Assembly: GCA_028023455.1 (NCBI GenBank)
Contig: JAQFVV010000023.1
Coordinates: 2,223,501 to 2,287,500 of the forward strand
DNA from: Epiperipatus broadwayi
Taxonomy: Eukaryota; Onychophora; Udeonychophora; Euonychophora; Peripatidae
Direction of reading: 5' to 3'
DNA: 64,000 nt
Of the stretch, positions 23,601-36,755 are shown in pieces. The position numbers and the translations under genes were made by a program. The notes beneath the pieces are model-generated. The model was given only the letters and a program-made list of their open reading frames with translations, did not search any database and had not been told where the DNA came from. Within the stretch, counting starts at the first letter, position 1, and every line of letters begins with the position of its first letter.

Positions 23601-25180
23601 GATCAAATAAGTCATAGTTTTGGATAATATAGAAACGGCAGTCAAGAAAAACAAGTTGAAAGTAATTCCAACATAAATTTGAATTTCTTTTTAATGGAGC
23701 AGAAACAATCTTTATAAAACTTATATACTTATAAGAATTTCAGTTATTATTCTTAATAGAACAATGTATTTTATTAAATATATTAATATCATAACAGCAG
23801 TTACGTTTTGTGAACAGCTTTGCACCATGATCAAGTAAAATTCTATAAATTACAATATATATATATATGAAACAGTGCAAAAAAAGGTAGTATATGTAAA
23901 TTGAATAGTGATGAAGGCATGAGAGGGGATTATGGTACGAGCCAACTGAAGATGACTGTTTCAGCTAGAAATATGTTTTGCTTTACTTTTAATATCATTT
24001 ATGTATGTATAGCTTGAAACAAAATAGACGTTTTTAGATGAAGTTAAATATTTTATTAAGTTTAAAGTTTGTATCTAGGCTGAAATTAATTTAAATGATT
24101 AGTAATAGACATTAATATTTATTTAAATATAACATAATCAAATGAGTGCATCTAAAAAATATAGCATTTGTAAATTGAATTATAATATTTAAAATTTAGT
24201 AATTAAAGCTCCCATTCCCCCAACAATTTTACTGTTTTGTAATGATATTTAAATTAGTTTTTTTAATATTTGTATAAATAATACATAATATTCAATAATA
24301 AAAATTTACTTAAAAATTTAGCAACTAAAGTATATTTTTAACATTGTTTTGTTCTTTTGAAAATATCAGCCTATTTAATCTTTTTGTTTTCCATTCTGCA
24401 GGAAGATATTAAAAATAAATCATACAAATCAAATCCCTCCGAGCCTTTCATTTTTGCCCAAAAACTGTCAGCCATTTTCCTTCTTAATTTTAATTTGCAA
24501 CAGCTACAACATAATTTTGTAATGTAAATGCTACAAATGACATCTCAAATGACTGCTATTGCTTTTATAGTTATAGACCCACGACCATGTCAGTACTTTT
24601 TTTTGCATAATCATTTTTTTTCTATAAATTTTGTCCTATTGTATGAATCAATATGGCTGCTCCACTTACATTTCAGCTATATATTATGGTCATTTTCAAG
24701 ATCTAAACTTAATTGGCACTATATGTTGATGTATACACAATGGATATAGAAAAAATTTGGTTCACACAATAAATCAAGATTGTTAAAAAAAAGAATATGT
24801 GAAAGATAATTTATGTCTTGGTGTTAATGCATCAATTTTGAAAGATAAAAGATTTTCTATTGATTTATATACACATATAGAATATGTTTTAGTATCCTCC
24901 ATTTTGGCTAGGATGGTATAAACCAACAAACGTGACTATTTTTATGTTTCAAAAATAAGCATGTGGTGTTTATTAGTTTTAATTTCTAAGCAATTGTAAA
25001 TAAATAAAAATTAAATATACAGAATATAGTATCAATGATTTCCGATGTTTGAGCAGAACATGAAGTTACGGAACTTCTGAACAATATATTATTCAAATAT
25101 TTCTAGTCCAGCATTTCATATACTCTTATTGATGCCAGTGTTATTTATTACGATTTTAGTCATATGATAAATGAATGTAT
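20655..25180. other. AT-rich stretch with minor repeats, no supported gene
   Basis: A GC-richer part at 21640-21830 opens with the small palindrome GGATGAT/ATCATCC (21640-21661) and resembles no family I know. About 22230-22510 is also GC-richer but without a splice-flanked exon. The segment 22960-23240 resembles 34990-35230 (shared TGCTGAGGA, TCTAAGCCT and TCTGCACCATGA-like blocks), so both are probably copies of one old dispersed repeat. No gene can be supported. Confidence 0.4.
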
Positions 25181-25189
25181 ATGGGCTGC

Positions 25190-26830
25190 TTATCACTCAG
25201 TGTGATGAATTTTCTGAGTTTAAGACCAAGAAGCATGATTATCTTCTCAGATGCCGGATAGTTTTTAACTGAAACGTTAATTGAGTTTATTTGAAAATAG
25301 AATAAATAGTGAATAATCGTTATCTTTTATATTTATAATCATGAAGACAAAACTAAATTGTGATGCAAATTCTTTAAGGATTGTGGATTAATGCTACCAT
25401 TTGATGATATGTCTGCAGATTACTTAAAGAAAATTGCATGAATTGGAAAACCTTTCTAATTTTAATTAGAAAATTATCAAATGTTAAGAAGTTAAAAGAA
25501 AAGTTGGAGAAATGATTGAAGATTGGGCATGTTCAATAAAGGCACACATATTGGAAGCACAGTGGAATTCATTATAAATAAAAATGGAAGAGATTGAGGT
25601 TATATCAGATAGAATGGCTAAAAATATTTTTTCAATTTAATGGAAGATATCAAATGCAGATAATTCAGTTATATACTCCAATAAGTTTTTATTCTGGCAA
25701 AGAAGTAGAGTATTTTTATATGGATGTATCTAATCTTTTTGATCAGACGAAGCAACATTATAAGATTTTTATGAGATCTAGCAATGCTAGAATTAGAAAA
25801 CAAGTTAAGAATAAAAAGTGCTGTACATTAATTAATATACATACAAAAATAAAAAGAAAAAATAGCTTTGTGGAATTTGTGTGTGAGAGTGTGTGTGTGT
25901 TGTTATAACAAAGTTAAATTATATTTAACTGACAGAATATATATTTCAAGATTCAGTACCCAAAGTAGTCTTTGATTAGCGAAACATAAGATGTGTGTTA
26001 ATGTGCTTAGACAAAATCTATTTAAAAATACAATATTAATAGTTGATATTTTTACTTTTCATAAGTTGTTTGAGGTGGATTGGAGGATGAATATAGACTG
26101 TAAATCCTAAGTTCAAATCCCTCTTTGTAAATATTCCAAGGAATTTAGCTAGAAATTGCAGATTGTTATAAAATAATAAGAGACTATGATGATGACTCAG
26201 AATGATTTCAATAAAAAAAATAATTTATACTCTATTTAGGTCAGCTACATAAACAAATAGTTAATACAAAATAAGAAGCCATTAACAAGTAAATTTTCAA
26301 CAAAGACAAATCAATGAACAAAGAAAAGAAAGAATACAAAAATATTTCGAATGATCTATTTAACAAAGTATGTCTGAAATTCTGTAAAATGGTACAAAAT
26401 GAAAATTAATTATGTTATAGGAAATATAAAAGTGGATTGACAAGAGAAGTTATAGAAATGAATAAAAAGCAATTACACTGTCTATTGGAAGGCAAGTTAT
26501 TTCAGCATTAAGAAGAAAAATGACCCATTTCTAAAAGGAGGGCAACATTATGTGTGGAAGAATTCAACAAAGAACTATATTATAAATAAGAAAATAAAAT
26601 AGATCCTGTAATAACATATCTTCTGAAATTACCAAATATTTTGAAAGAAAATATGAAACATACAATTAAATCTGTGAAGAATTGCAAATTTCCAGGAAAT
26701 GATAGAGTTATGTTTGCAAAATGCTTAAATCATACATATGTATCAGATACTGATATTTAAAACAGTTGAAAAGGAAGCTATTAGATAATACAGAGCTATC
26801 AGCTTTATAATAGTTTTAGTCTAAATGCTT
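25190..26830 (+). pseudogene. RTE-type LINE copy B (decayed)
   Basis: The 5' part shares with copy A a run around 25205-25285 (TTTAAGACCAAGAAGCATGA, TAGTTTTTAACTGAAACG). A 104-codon frame at 25594-25908 contains IIQLYTPISFYSGKEVEYFYMDVSNLF and SNARI, the RTE endonuclease region, and runs into a TG microsatellite. Further on, RKYKSGLTREVIEMNK is at about 26420, SVKNCKFPGNDRV at 26670 (RT finger K.GK.PG.D) and LDNTELSAL at 26785 (NYRAISLL). It ends near there, so the RT catalytic half is missing. A tRNA-like patch with a box-B-like AAGTTCAAATCCC at about 26110 interrupts the middle, probably a SINE insertion. Confidence 0.75.
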
Positions 26831-26904
26831 GTTAATGTCATCTCAACTTATTTATATATAACTTTATACTAAATAAAATAATTGAATAGTGTTATTGCTC
26901 TGAA

Positions 26905-26995
26905 GTTCGAGCATTGGAAGTGCTAGAACTGGGCACTGTTCATGGACCTTAAGCTTCAGAGTCTGCAATTCCATGCAGAGGACTTTGTATTCAAA
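26905..26995 (-). mobile_element. tRNA-derived SINE, degenerate (family A)
   Basis: Read on the minus strand, this aligns loosely with the copy at 38425-38505: a CCTCTGCATGGAATTGCAGA block, then CTCTGAAGCTTAAGGTCCATG. The box B is weak. It is assigned by resemblance to the other copies only. Confidence 0.4.
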
Positions 26996-26999
26996 TCAA

Positions 27000-28729
27000 C
27001 AACAAAAAAAAAAATCAGATATAATTATAGTTTTATCATAGTAGATTACTTTCAAATATTAAAAGAAATTATAGAAAAGAAGAAATAGTATGAGATAACA
27101 TTATATTTTAAATTTGTAAATTAGAAAAAGGCAGTTAGACTTAAATTTAGGACATTAAGTTATTATAGATTAAGATAATGCCATATTTTTGGACAACCTT
27201 TATCAAAATTGTGACAGTAATGATTAGATTGCATGACACCAATGAGAAGATTAACTTTAATAAGAATGATTTCATATCTGCAAAACTTTTTTGTTTCACT
27301 TTTATGAGAACTGCTTTGTAATTCAACTATTACTAATTTTCTTCTTTTCTGAGCCAACATAATATCTGGTAATTAATGAATATACTCACAGAAAAGATAG
27401 TTTGTTGTTTTTTTAATATTTAGCTTTATTATTCCGTGTACTTTCTATATATCATATTCATGGTATATAATGATGTGATTACAAGTTCTTTATATGATCT
27501 ACAAAAAAAAAATTAAAAATATGTATTTTATATATCTGTTAATCTGAAGTTTAGATCTGGACCAAGTCAAAGTGGGATTTTTTTTTTTTTTAGGTTCCAA
27601 ATATGTTTAAGTTTCTTGCAGACAACCACCCCCATAACTAAGCTATCTAGCCTTCCAGGAATTCAGTCAATGAGTATTAACTAATTTTAGTTGGGGTTAA
27701 AATAAGGGTAGAAAACTGCTCAGTAATTGGACAGCCTGATGAATCCTTGAAAATATAATTATAATTCTATTTACATAACTAAAAATCATGTATCAATAAT
27801 GTACTCAAACTGTCATTATTTTATAAAATGTTTAATCTGTTTAGTGATTTTCAAGTTAACTGGAAATGATGATAGTTAGAATTTGTATCAGCTGTGGGTA
27901 TTCAGATTATTATTAAGATCCAAAGTCTCTATGATATTTATTGGCCCTGCTAGTTAGCATTCTATAGGGAGACTACTATTATTTTGAACTCCAAGGTTCA
28001 AAATTGGATTTGGATTCTAAAAATATTCAGAAATGTATAAAGTCACACAAATACAAGCCTGCAATTATATTGGCAAAATGGAAAGTATTTAACTTTAAAT
28101 ATAATGTACTAGGTGTAATTTATTATGGATTTTTTTTAAAAAATAATTTATTAACAAGAAATTTTGCATTGGTAAGTGGCAGAAATTTGAGCACCATTAT
28201 TGTAAATAATAAAATAAAAAGAGAAATGCTAAAAAAATATGTTCGTTAGTAAATATCTCTATTACATTTAAAAAATTAACTAAGTAAATAAAAATACATT
28301 TAAACCCATTACTTACTTGAAATTTTGATATTACTAAGTGATAAAAAAATCTAATCAAAATTGAAACCTCTTTATTTGCTTTTCCAAATACTGGCTCAAT
28401 GTAAAATTATCCCTTTTTTGATGTTTTGGAGATAACCATTCAGCATAGATTTGTGAAAATTTCGGTATTTTGTATTTCTGACATGATTTTTAACACTTCA
28501 GTTTTTCATAAAGAGAAACATTACATTATATTCTGCAGTAATATTTTTTATATTGAATTAAAATGTTACATGGACATTAAAAGTGTTTCTATTTTTTTTC
28601 TTCTTTTTTTTTTTAAAAACAAACTTTTAACATAGAATTGCAAATATTTTAATTTCAACTGACATACAAAATTGTGAATAAATATATTTTCATACAGCTT
28701 GTAGTTAAATTGTAGTTTGTTTTTTTAAT
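27000..28729. other. AT-rich stretch, nothing recognised
   Basis: There are only chance frames. A GC-slightly-richer part at 27540-27730 shows no exon-like structure. No RNA gene or repeat boundary was supported. Confidence 0.5.
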
Positions 28730-29138
28730 AAAAGAGTATTGTGTTTAGATATAAGTGCTTGGAAGTGTGAGTTGAGAAAAGTTTAAAAATTGTTTACTGG
28801 GAAGCAAAATCTACAAACTCAGGATGGGATTTTTTTTATACACTTAAGTAATTTGCTAAGCATGCCTTTCAATATCTTTAAGCAATATCATAATCATATC
28901 CTTTCTCTAGAATTCACAAACACATCACTATGATTATATTATCACTTACAAGATATTGAAAGCATGCTTACCAGATTATATTTAGTGTTTAAAAAAATTC
29001 CATTCTGAAGGAATTCATATATCTCGCTTCCCAGTAAACAATTTTCAAGCTTTTCTTAACTCACACTTCCAAGTGTTTCTATCTAATTACAAGTGCATAA
29101 GGAAAGTTAAGAACTCATATAGCATTACAAAAGAGTAT
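28730..29138. mobile_element. Family E foldback element with 10-bp target duplication
   Basis: Arms 28747 to about 28905 and about 28925-29084 are imperfect reverse complements. Blocks such as CTTGGAAGTGTGAGTT and GTTTACTGGGAAGC on the left recur inverted on the right (AACTCACACTTCCAAG, GCTTCCCAGTAAAC). The right end extends about 44 bases past the palindrome. AAAAGAGTAT occurs at 28730-28739 and 29129-29138. There is no coding capacity. It is unrelated in sequence to family B but has the same asymmetric inverted-dimer layout. Confidence 0.75.
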
Positions 29139-29462
29139 GCTATGAATACAGTACTGTTTAATTACATTATGGTATATTAAGTGGCTGTTGTAATCTTACA
29201 CAGACATCAAAACTTCAGGATCATATTACTGATTAAATCTTTTTAAAAATTAATTTTAAATGTAGAATTGTATTTGGAGGGGGGGGGGGATTTTATTGTG
29301 TAGACATTTTGGGAATTTCACACAACTTAAAGACTAGTTTAGTTTTTTTATGAAAACATTATAGGTATTAAACTGATCACATGTTTTGATTTTGATCTTG
29401 GCTGGTAATAAAATGTAGTAATCTGACATTAGAAGCTGACAACCTATTCTGTTTCATTTATT

Positions 29463-29600
29463 CAGAGACTAAACTCTCCATACAGTAGCGCAACTCAGTG
29501 TAAGAAAGTTTGTGTGTAAAATTCCTATCTAGTGTCTACTCTTCCAATATTGCCAGACTAGTTTCTAGCGTGTGGCTTTCATCAGTGATGTTTAGTGTTT
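29463..29600 (+). mobile_element. Family C element fragment
   Basis: The blocks AAACTCTCCATACAGTA, CCTATCTAGTGTCTACTC, CCAGACTAGTTTCTAG and TTTCATCAGTGATG match the unit of the 456-bp array. The piece covering AATCAATGGATGC is lost. No flanking repeat was identified. Confidence 0.75.
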
Positions 29601-30628
29601 CATTTATTATTGAAAATAAATAGAACTTTTTTTTTTGTATGGAATCAATTTTTTTCCGCTATAAGATTACTGTAAGAAATTGAGAATTTCATATAACTGA
29701 AGGATTCATTTAATTTCTTTATAATTTTTTTTTTTTGTTATTATGAATGTATGGTTTTGCTTTTTTAATCTTAACTGAAGAATAGCAATCTGACTAATAT
29801 TAGAAGCTGTCATTGTATTTTCTTAGTATATTTTTTTAAATTTAATTGAAATAAATTTTTAACATAGAATTAAGAATTGCAAGTTTTTTTTTCATTCTAT
29901 ATGTCATATGCAGTTGAGAATCAATATGAATTACATATATTCACATAACATTTTGATTTTAATCTAATTTTTTTTTAACAATTATGGAAATTGTAGTTTT
30001 GTGTGTATCTTTGCAACACCATATTGGCCTAAAAGTGCTGAAAAACTAGAAGAGTTGGTACAAATTCTTGCAGTTTAGATTAATATTAATCTACCTGTAG
30101 AACAATAATAGATCATTTATAGATTAGCTGTGAATTAACCACAGAGAGAACTTTATTAAAATAGTATTTAAAAAAAAAAAGTATTAAGAGTAATATGTGT
30201 TGTTTTAAATTATAATACTTTAGAGGGCTCATAACAGTTTGTTTTAGTAATCCAAAATTGAAATTATCCTGATAAATTGGGAAAATATTTATTATTATTA
30301 TTTGAAATATATTTGTGCATTTAATATTTTATCAATACTGTTACTATAGGAGCCTCATTTTTATTTTCACAGGATTTCACTGTATTTTTGTCTGCTTTTG
30401 ATATGTCTCTTAGCGTAATTTCTTTTGCTAAAGTTAATATTAATGTTTCTCCTATTAATATTATTGCTTACTATCTTTTTGATATTATCTGTTGTTCTCG
30501 ATATTATTCTCTCTCCATATACAGATGTTAGTGATGACCTGCGTTGTTTAGTTATGTTAGAGTGAAAGACTGTATTGGTCTCTAGCTTAAACCATTTTAT
30601 AATATTGTAATTGATGTTATTAATGTTA
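29601..30628. other. AT-rich stretch with diffuse repeats
   Basis: Segments at about 29310-29450, 29670-29820 and 29860-30010 resemble one another (runs such as AATCTGAC...ATTAGAAGCTG and TTTAACATAGAATT), suggesting an old repeat present several times. Divergence is too high to set borders. No gene was seen. Confidence 0.35.
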
Positions 30629-30752
30629 ATAGACCAACTTATGAATGCTAGTTCAGCATGAAATACGTATATTGGAGATCATTTATCTTTTTTACGTGTT
30701 GGATAGCTGAAGTGAGCTTGAAAGTCCGAGTTCAAATCCCTTATAATTACAT
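30629..30752 (+). mobile_element. Family B half element
   Basis: This matches the outer part of the right arm of family B foldbacks: GACCAACTTATGAATGCTAG, TTCAGCATGAAATACGTATA, GATCATTTATCTTTT and finally GAAAGTCCGAGTTCAAATCC. No inverted partner is present, so it is either a monomer or a truncated copy. It shows the tRNA-like box B more clearly than other copies. Confidence 0.8.
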
Positions 30753-32321
30753 CTAAACTTTAGGGATATAAAATATACCTATATTTAAATAATATTAGTA
30801 TGGTTTTTACTATTACAATTACTATTTTATTATTGTATACTTTATTATATATTTAAAACTACTGTTTATTATTTCATTTTATTGTTTTTATTTTCTGTTT
30901 TAAACTATAAATGTTTCAAACCAGGCACACTTCCTCCTATTGAGACGTTTATATTCATTACTTTATTTTTCAACTGATTCATTTAATTCTGGAATTTAAG
31001 TCTTTTAAAAAATGCCTCCAAGCTTGCTCACTATCCTCAATTCTGATTAAAAAGATGTTCTCAATTTAGTCACATGATTTATTTTTGTTTATTTAGAAAA
31101 ATTGTTCTAGTCAGAGAGGGGAAGGGGGGATTACCTTCTTTCCTTTTCTGAGTTGGATTCTTTCACCTCCTTTTCAAGTAATTTGTTCATGAATCACTTT
31201 TTTTTTTTTTAAACATTTTAGCTTTTGAAATAGTATTATAGATGAGTGTACGCACGCACGTAAGCGTGTGTGCATTCCAATTTTCGATTAAATGTATCAC
31301 ATAAACTAAAAAGTTATTCTAAGATTAAATCATATACTCAGTACCTGTTCCGCACAATAGTGATGATACAATTATATTTTTTACTCCATATTATCTTAAA
31401 TCTTTACACACCAAATGAGTATAACTATATCATCATTTACTGACCAATACTGAATTATTAAATATGAGTGTTTTAGCACAGTATTGAATGATAAGCGTTT
31501 CAAACCTTTGGCTGAGTCATATATATATATATGCGAGGGCAAGTCAAACATTATTTACACTTTGGGATATAGCATAGAAAAGACAACCACATCATTTTTC
31601 TATATAATTTATCTGCTTTTCAATTCACTTTTGCCCATTTATCAACAAGTTTTCATATTTCTTTATTTAAAAAATGTTTTCGGCTGACCTATGAACTAAA
31701 TGCACCATTTTCTTCACCTCTACAGTAGATGTGATTTTTCATCCTCACAGGACTTCTTTCAGGGGCCTAAACAGGTCTGATGGAGAGTTTTTGGAAGAGT
31801 GTCAACATTGTGGTAGTGGAATGCAACCTCAGCACTCTTGGATAGCAGTCCTCTGCATTTTGATCTGAATCTTAGGTTTCAGCTTTTCAGTGAGTATTTC
31901 ATTGTAAAGAGCACTTGATTATTTAACTTTTTTCTTAACAATGTTTAATAACTGCGGAATTTTCGACTTATATATACTCAATTTAGGTTAAATTAAGAAA
32001 ATTGTGTGCTTATTTGTCATTAGGGTGTTTGATTGATCTCTTGAGTCATTAACTTTACAATTATTATTATTTTTACTAGAAAGGCTTTGATTTAACTATC
32101 TAAAAAAAATTCTGAGCTTGCTTTGGAAATTCTCAGATACTTGAAAAATGTCCAAGATTTTAAACATACATGAAAATGTCTTTACATTGTAAAGATAAAA
32201 GATATTGTGGTGAAAATACAAATCAATAAACCCTGCAATCTAATTCAAATTATGAAGATCTTTATTTTTTTACAATTATTGTTTAAAGAAATCATGTCTT
32301 AATACATCAACAGAAATTTAC
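30753..32321. other. AT-rich stretch, nothing recognised
   Basis: No supported exon or RNA gene. A GC-richer portion at 31690-31890 contains no splice-flanked frame. A short AT microsatellite lies at about 31520. Confidence 0.5.
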
Positions 32322-33175
32322 TTAAAGTACAGTAATATATTAGATCCGAAGTCAAACTCCAATAATGCGCTATTACTTTTAAATATTATAAATCTCCGTG
32401 CACTCACACATCAATAAGAGTTTTAAAAACTTAAGTGATTCACTTAAGTTTAGAATGCATTTCTAAAAATATACCAACTTTCACTGACTATGCTAAATTA
32501 GGGCTTGAGTCTATTGGGTGCCTGATGTTATAATCAAATTTTGAATGGTACAAATCTATTTAACCTATCGCAGGAGAAGAACAGTATCTCATTTTTAATC
32601 ACCCACGATCTGACAAATATGACTTATAAATGTAAATTTATTATTATAAAGTGCTGAAAATCTTGAAATATATTAGATAAGAAGTCAAACTCTGATAATG
32701 TGCTATTCCTTTTAAATATTATAAATCTCCGCACATTCATACATCAATAAGAGTTGAATGCATTTCTATAAATATACCAACTTTCAATGACCATGCTAAA
32801 TCAGCTTGAGTCTATTGTGTGCCTGATGTTATAATCAAATTATGAATTGTACAAATCTATTTAACTTATTACAGGAGAAAGACAGTGTCATTTTTAACCA
32901 CCCACAATCTGACAATTATGACTTATAAATGTAAATCTATTATTATAAAGTGCTGAAAATCTTGAAATTATTAGATTGGCAGTCAAACTCCAATAATACC
33001 CTATTACTTTTAAATATTATAAATCTCCATGCACTCACATGTCAGTAAGAGTTTAAAAAACTTAAGTGAGAGTGTGCTGAGATTTATAATATTTAAATGT
33101 AATAGTGCATTTTCGACTTCTGGTCTAATATATTTCAAGATTTTCAGCACTTTACAATAGATTTAAAGTACAGTA
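32322..33175. mobile_element. Family D tandem element with inverted end and 13-bp target duplication
   Basis: Units begin at 32338 (TATTAGATCCGAAGTC), 32671 (TATTAGATAAGAAGTC) and 32969 (TATTAGATTGGCAGTC), giving spacings of 333 and 298 bases. The second unit lacks about 35 bases around the TTAAAAACTTAAGTG block. The third is partial and turns at about 33055-33070 into an inverted copy of unit starts and ends running to 33162. The perfect repeat TTAAAGTACAGTA occurs at 32322-32334 and 33163-33175, so the whole array inserted as one piece. No coding frame. Confidence 0.88.
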
Positions 33176-35524
33176 GTCCAAAGCAAATGAAAATAAGGTA
33201 GTCACAGAATGAATTACATATCTGCCACCATAATGATGAATGAAAATCAAAGATGTTGCAAGAGAATTCAGACTTCCAATATTTGATATATCTGGGGATA
33301 AACTCATTGAATCCTATTGAATTAAACTAGTCTCATTAATGATAATAAATTTCTGAAAGTGAATAGATTTTAGCTGACAGAAAATAAATGAAATTGACAT
33401 TTTGGATTATTGGCCTGGAAAGAGGTCAAGATGGGGCAAATTTTAAACTTTTTGATGAAAATTCTGTTTTTTTTCTTTTTAATATATTCCACCTATCATT
33501 TATATTTGCTGTTGCTGAACTGTCACTATAATTAGAACATTCTTTTTTTCTTTTTTTTTTTTAGGAGTCAAGAGATTTTTTTTTTTTTCTAAAGAATGTT
33601 TTATCTTAAAATAAATGCTTTTTGATCACTTCACCCCTGATATATTCCCTGAATGACATAAAATTATGATTAATTCTCGTAAATAATTTTGAGTAATAGA
33701 AATATATATGTAAAAGAATGAAGCTAGAGTTAACTTTATAAAGTTTACTAAAGCTGTATTACTTATATAAATATTAAGATGTAGCAACTTAAGACATATC
33801 TGCCACCTCTTTTATATTGTTAAGCAGCTTATGTTTTATGGTGTAGTAAATGAAATGTAAAAACTTTGTGTAAAAATTGATACAAATTACCTATTTAAGT
33901 AATAACTGTTTTTCTCCCCTCCCAAATCTTCATTTGGTTACTACGAGATTGATGACATCTGTAGAAAAAGTTGCTTTATGAAAATTATATTTATTTATTT
34001 GTATCATATAAAACTGGACTCAGCTATCACTAATCTTACTGTTATTATAGATTATGTTTTGAATTAAGCAGGTGTTTATGATATAATATGGGATATGTTA
34101 TAAAGATAAACTATGAGTTTGGCTGAATTTGAATATATATGATGCTTTTCTCACCAGTGATAATTAATTTATATGATAGCCAAATTTTTTCTTTAGTTTT
34201 TTTGTTGATAGTTACCTGACTAATCTAATTTATCTTGAGATGGACTTATTGACAGGAAAAGCTAGATATGTATTTATTGACAACTGTTGAATATTTAGAA
34301 GATTGGCTGTGATAGGAAGATTTGGAAAAAAAATATTTTAGTTTTACTTAATATTTGAATTTCTAATCATGTGTATAATAAGGCAATACTGATATCTACA
34401 CCATGAAGCTCTTCATTTGGTAATAGAAATTGTCTTAATATATTCATAAGCATCAATTAATTCTAAATTATTACTCATATGTTTTATCAATCATTTCATT
34501 GGTAATAGTATTAAGTGTTCAATTTTGTGAAAATCATTTAAAAATAAAAGTAACCTTAAGTAGCCCATAGCTAGATATAGACCTCTCTAGAAACATATTG
34601 TAGAGAATGAAAAAAACACTTCTTACTATTTTAATCTATTGCAGAATGTTGTGCTGTTTTTAATGGTTTTGTTGTTGTTTTGTTTTACTCTACAGCCAAG
34701 AATAGCCAAATATCGTTTACCAAATTAAAATTGTTTGACTATTATCTAGCTATTTGAAGTTTTTTTCCTACCTGAATTCAAATTTAATTTCAATACTTAA
34801 TATGATTGCTTTAACAATGAAACATTAATGGTGGTGATATTTTATTAATGTTGTAAATGTATAATTGAAGTAATAAATGTTAGTCATATTTTCAGTTATA
34901 AAATCCTCATTAGTATCCTGCAAGTATTTCTAGATATTTTTTAGTTTTATTGTAGATAAAATAGTAAAACAAAGTGAATTAGTTCTTAAATAGAGAAAAT
35001 CTCTTTGACAACCACTCACAGAGGATCACTTAAAAAGAAAACACCCATTAAGTTTCTAATTTCCAAATGCTGAGGATTTGCTTGTTTTTCATTCTTGTAT
35101 TATCTTCTATATCTGGAAGCAAAAGTCTAAGCCTAAATGAATTTTACCATGCCAAATTCAAGTTATGGAAATGATTTTTTTTCTTATACTGCACCATGAG
35201 ATGTAGTAATATATTTCCCAAGAATTGGCCCAATTCACCATCTCTCATATATATATATATATCATATGTACAATATTTATCAATAGTAAATTGTTACATT
35301 TTAGTTTACAAGTTTAACATTTGAAAATCAAAATATAACAATATAAATTAATGTTTGATTTTTTTTTTTTCTCAAAGTAACTTTTATTAATAAAAGACTA
35401 CAAAAATTTTGGGTACACTTACCCATTGAGGATTACACAGTGATTCAATGTAACAAGGTAAAATGTACATATGTTCAAAAATAATTACATCCATAAAAAT
35501 TGCTGTAATGTGATTAATGTGTAT
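33176..35524. other. AT-rich stretch, nothing firm
   Basis: No exon or RNA gene was supported. The part at 34990-35230 resembles 22960-23240 and is probably an old dispersed repeat. Long T runs and a short AT microsatellite (about 35250) are present. Confidence 0.45.
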
Positions 35525-35830
35525 CTGTATGTGGATCCACATGGCCCGGCCATCAAGAAGTTAACCATCACCCAATGGTCTCACCAAAGCGAAGACTCAA
35601 ATGCTTCAGCTGAATGGGTGAAGTCCAGCATTGTGCCTACCACCACAACAGGCAGCAAGGTACAAGGCCCAAGATCACCAAGCAATAGACTCTCGAACCA
35701 CAGCCGAGCCATGTCAAGACAATTCTGAATACCTCTGCCTCCCAGTTAGCAGTCTAGATGAGCAGGGACCACAATTGGTCTACCTGCCCAAAATTGGAAA
35801 GCCAACTTGGGTAAAAACTAAGAAGTAATA
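35525..35830 (+). other. GC-richer block of unknown origin
   Basis: About 300 bases differ sharply in composition from the AT-rich flanks. On the plus strand one frame reads GPAIKKLTITQWSHQSEDSN and onward to a stop at about 35726. A second frame is open at 35631-35828 and ends in LVYLPKIGKPTWVKTKK. The minus strand is also open in part (35754-35975). No frame resembles a family I can name, and no splice sites, inverted ends or target duplication were identified. A fragment of a mobile element or a decayed retrocopy is the likeliest origin. Confidence 0.3.
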
Positions 35831-36654
35831 AGTAAAGAACCAGTATATTATCGCAATCATATAATTTGTATATATGCTGTAAATATAGATTTTCCATATC
35901 AAAAGATTCACAATCTGTTGTTTTACTAATCCTTGATTTAAAAAAAAAAAAATTAAAAAAATAGAAATTTGTCAACTTGAATGCATAAATTTCATTATTG
36001 CTATCACATGTATGGATGCTATTTTTTATTATTATAAGCAGTATGCATTCGGTCAGTCACATAATTGCTCTCTCTTTTGAATTGGTTAGTATATTGTCTT
36101 TTCATAATTGCATTATTTTCTTTTATTTGCTTGTTGTTTTTGTTGATTTTCTTATATATATATTTTCAAAAATAATTTGTATAGTTGTATGTTAAATACG
36201 TCTTTTATATAATTGTTTGCTATTATCAACAGATTCAGATATCTACTTGAAGGTTTGAAACCAAATTCTGTGAATATAAGGTAGTGAGACTATTGTATAT
36301 ATGTGTGTGCATGTAAAATTAATATTGTAAACCAAGATTCATTTGTATATAAGCATTAATATCAAGTCATCGTAATGGTTTGTTAAAATACTTGTTGAGA
36401 TATACTATAAAGTTTCTAGTGCTGTTTTAGACCGCCAATAAAACACTTAATCAACTTTAAAATTTTCATATATTTATTAATTATAGCTATTTGTATTAGA
36501 TATTAATTAGCTTAGTATTGAAATAGTGTTATTTGTGTATTCTCATTATTTTTTCTTGTAATTAAAATTAGATCCTTTGTGTGTATGTGTAAAATGGATT
36601 TATGATATACAATTAATGTAAATTTGAGATTAAAATAATTAAATCATTTATTGA

Positions 36655-36755
36655 TTTGGAGATAATAATAAATTTGTGCATTGCAAATGAGAGCTGAAAG
36701 TCACAATCGGTGGATCTTGAACTCCAGATTTTATTGCTTTACCTTTGCATTAAAC
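36655..36755 (-). mobile_element. tRNA-derived SINE (family A)
   Basis: On the minus strand it reads AATGCAAAGGTAAAGCAATA (box-A region), then GGAGTTCAAGATCCACCGAT (box B) and on to GCAATGCACAAATTTATT. The same order occurs in the copies at 50885-50995 and 54934-55035. SINEs of tRNA origin are well documented in cephalopods and many other animals. Confidence 0.65.

Noticed and set aside
24403-24528. Good acceptor followed by an open frame EDIKNKSYKSNPSEPFIFAQ.
   Set aside because: Two frames are equally open after the acceptor, composition is not exon-like, and no donor or poly(A) context fits. It could only be rescued by transcript evidence.
29279-29289. Run of 11 G.
   Set aside because: A single homopolymer without further G-runs cannot define a quadruplex; it is likely a slippage product.
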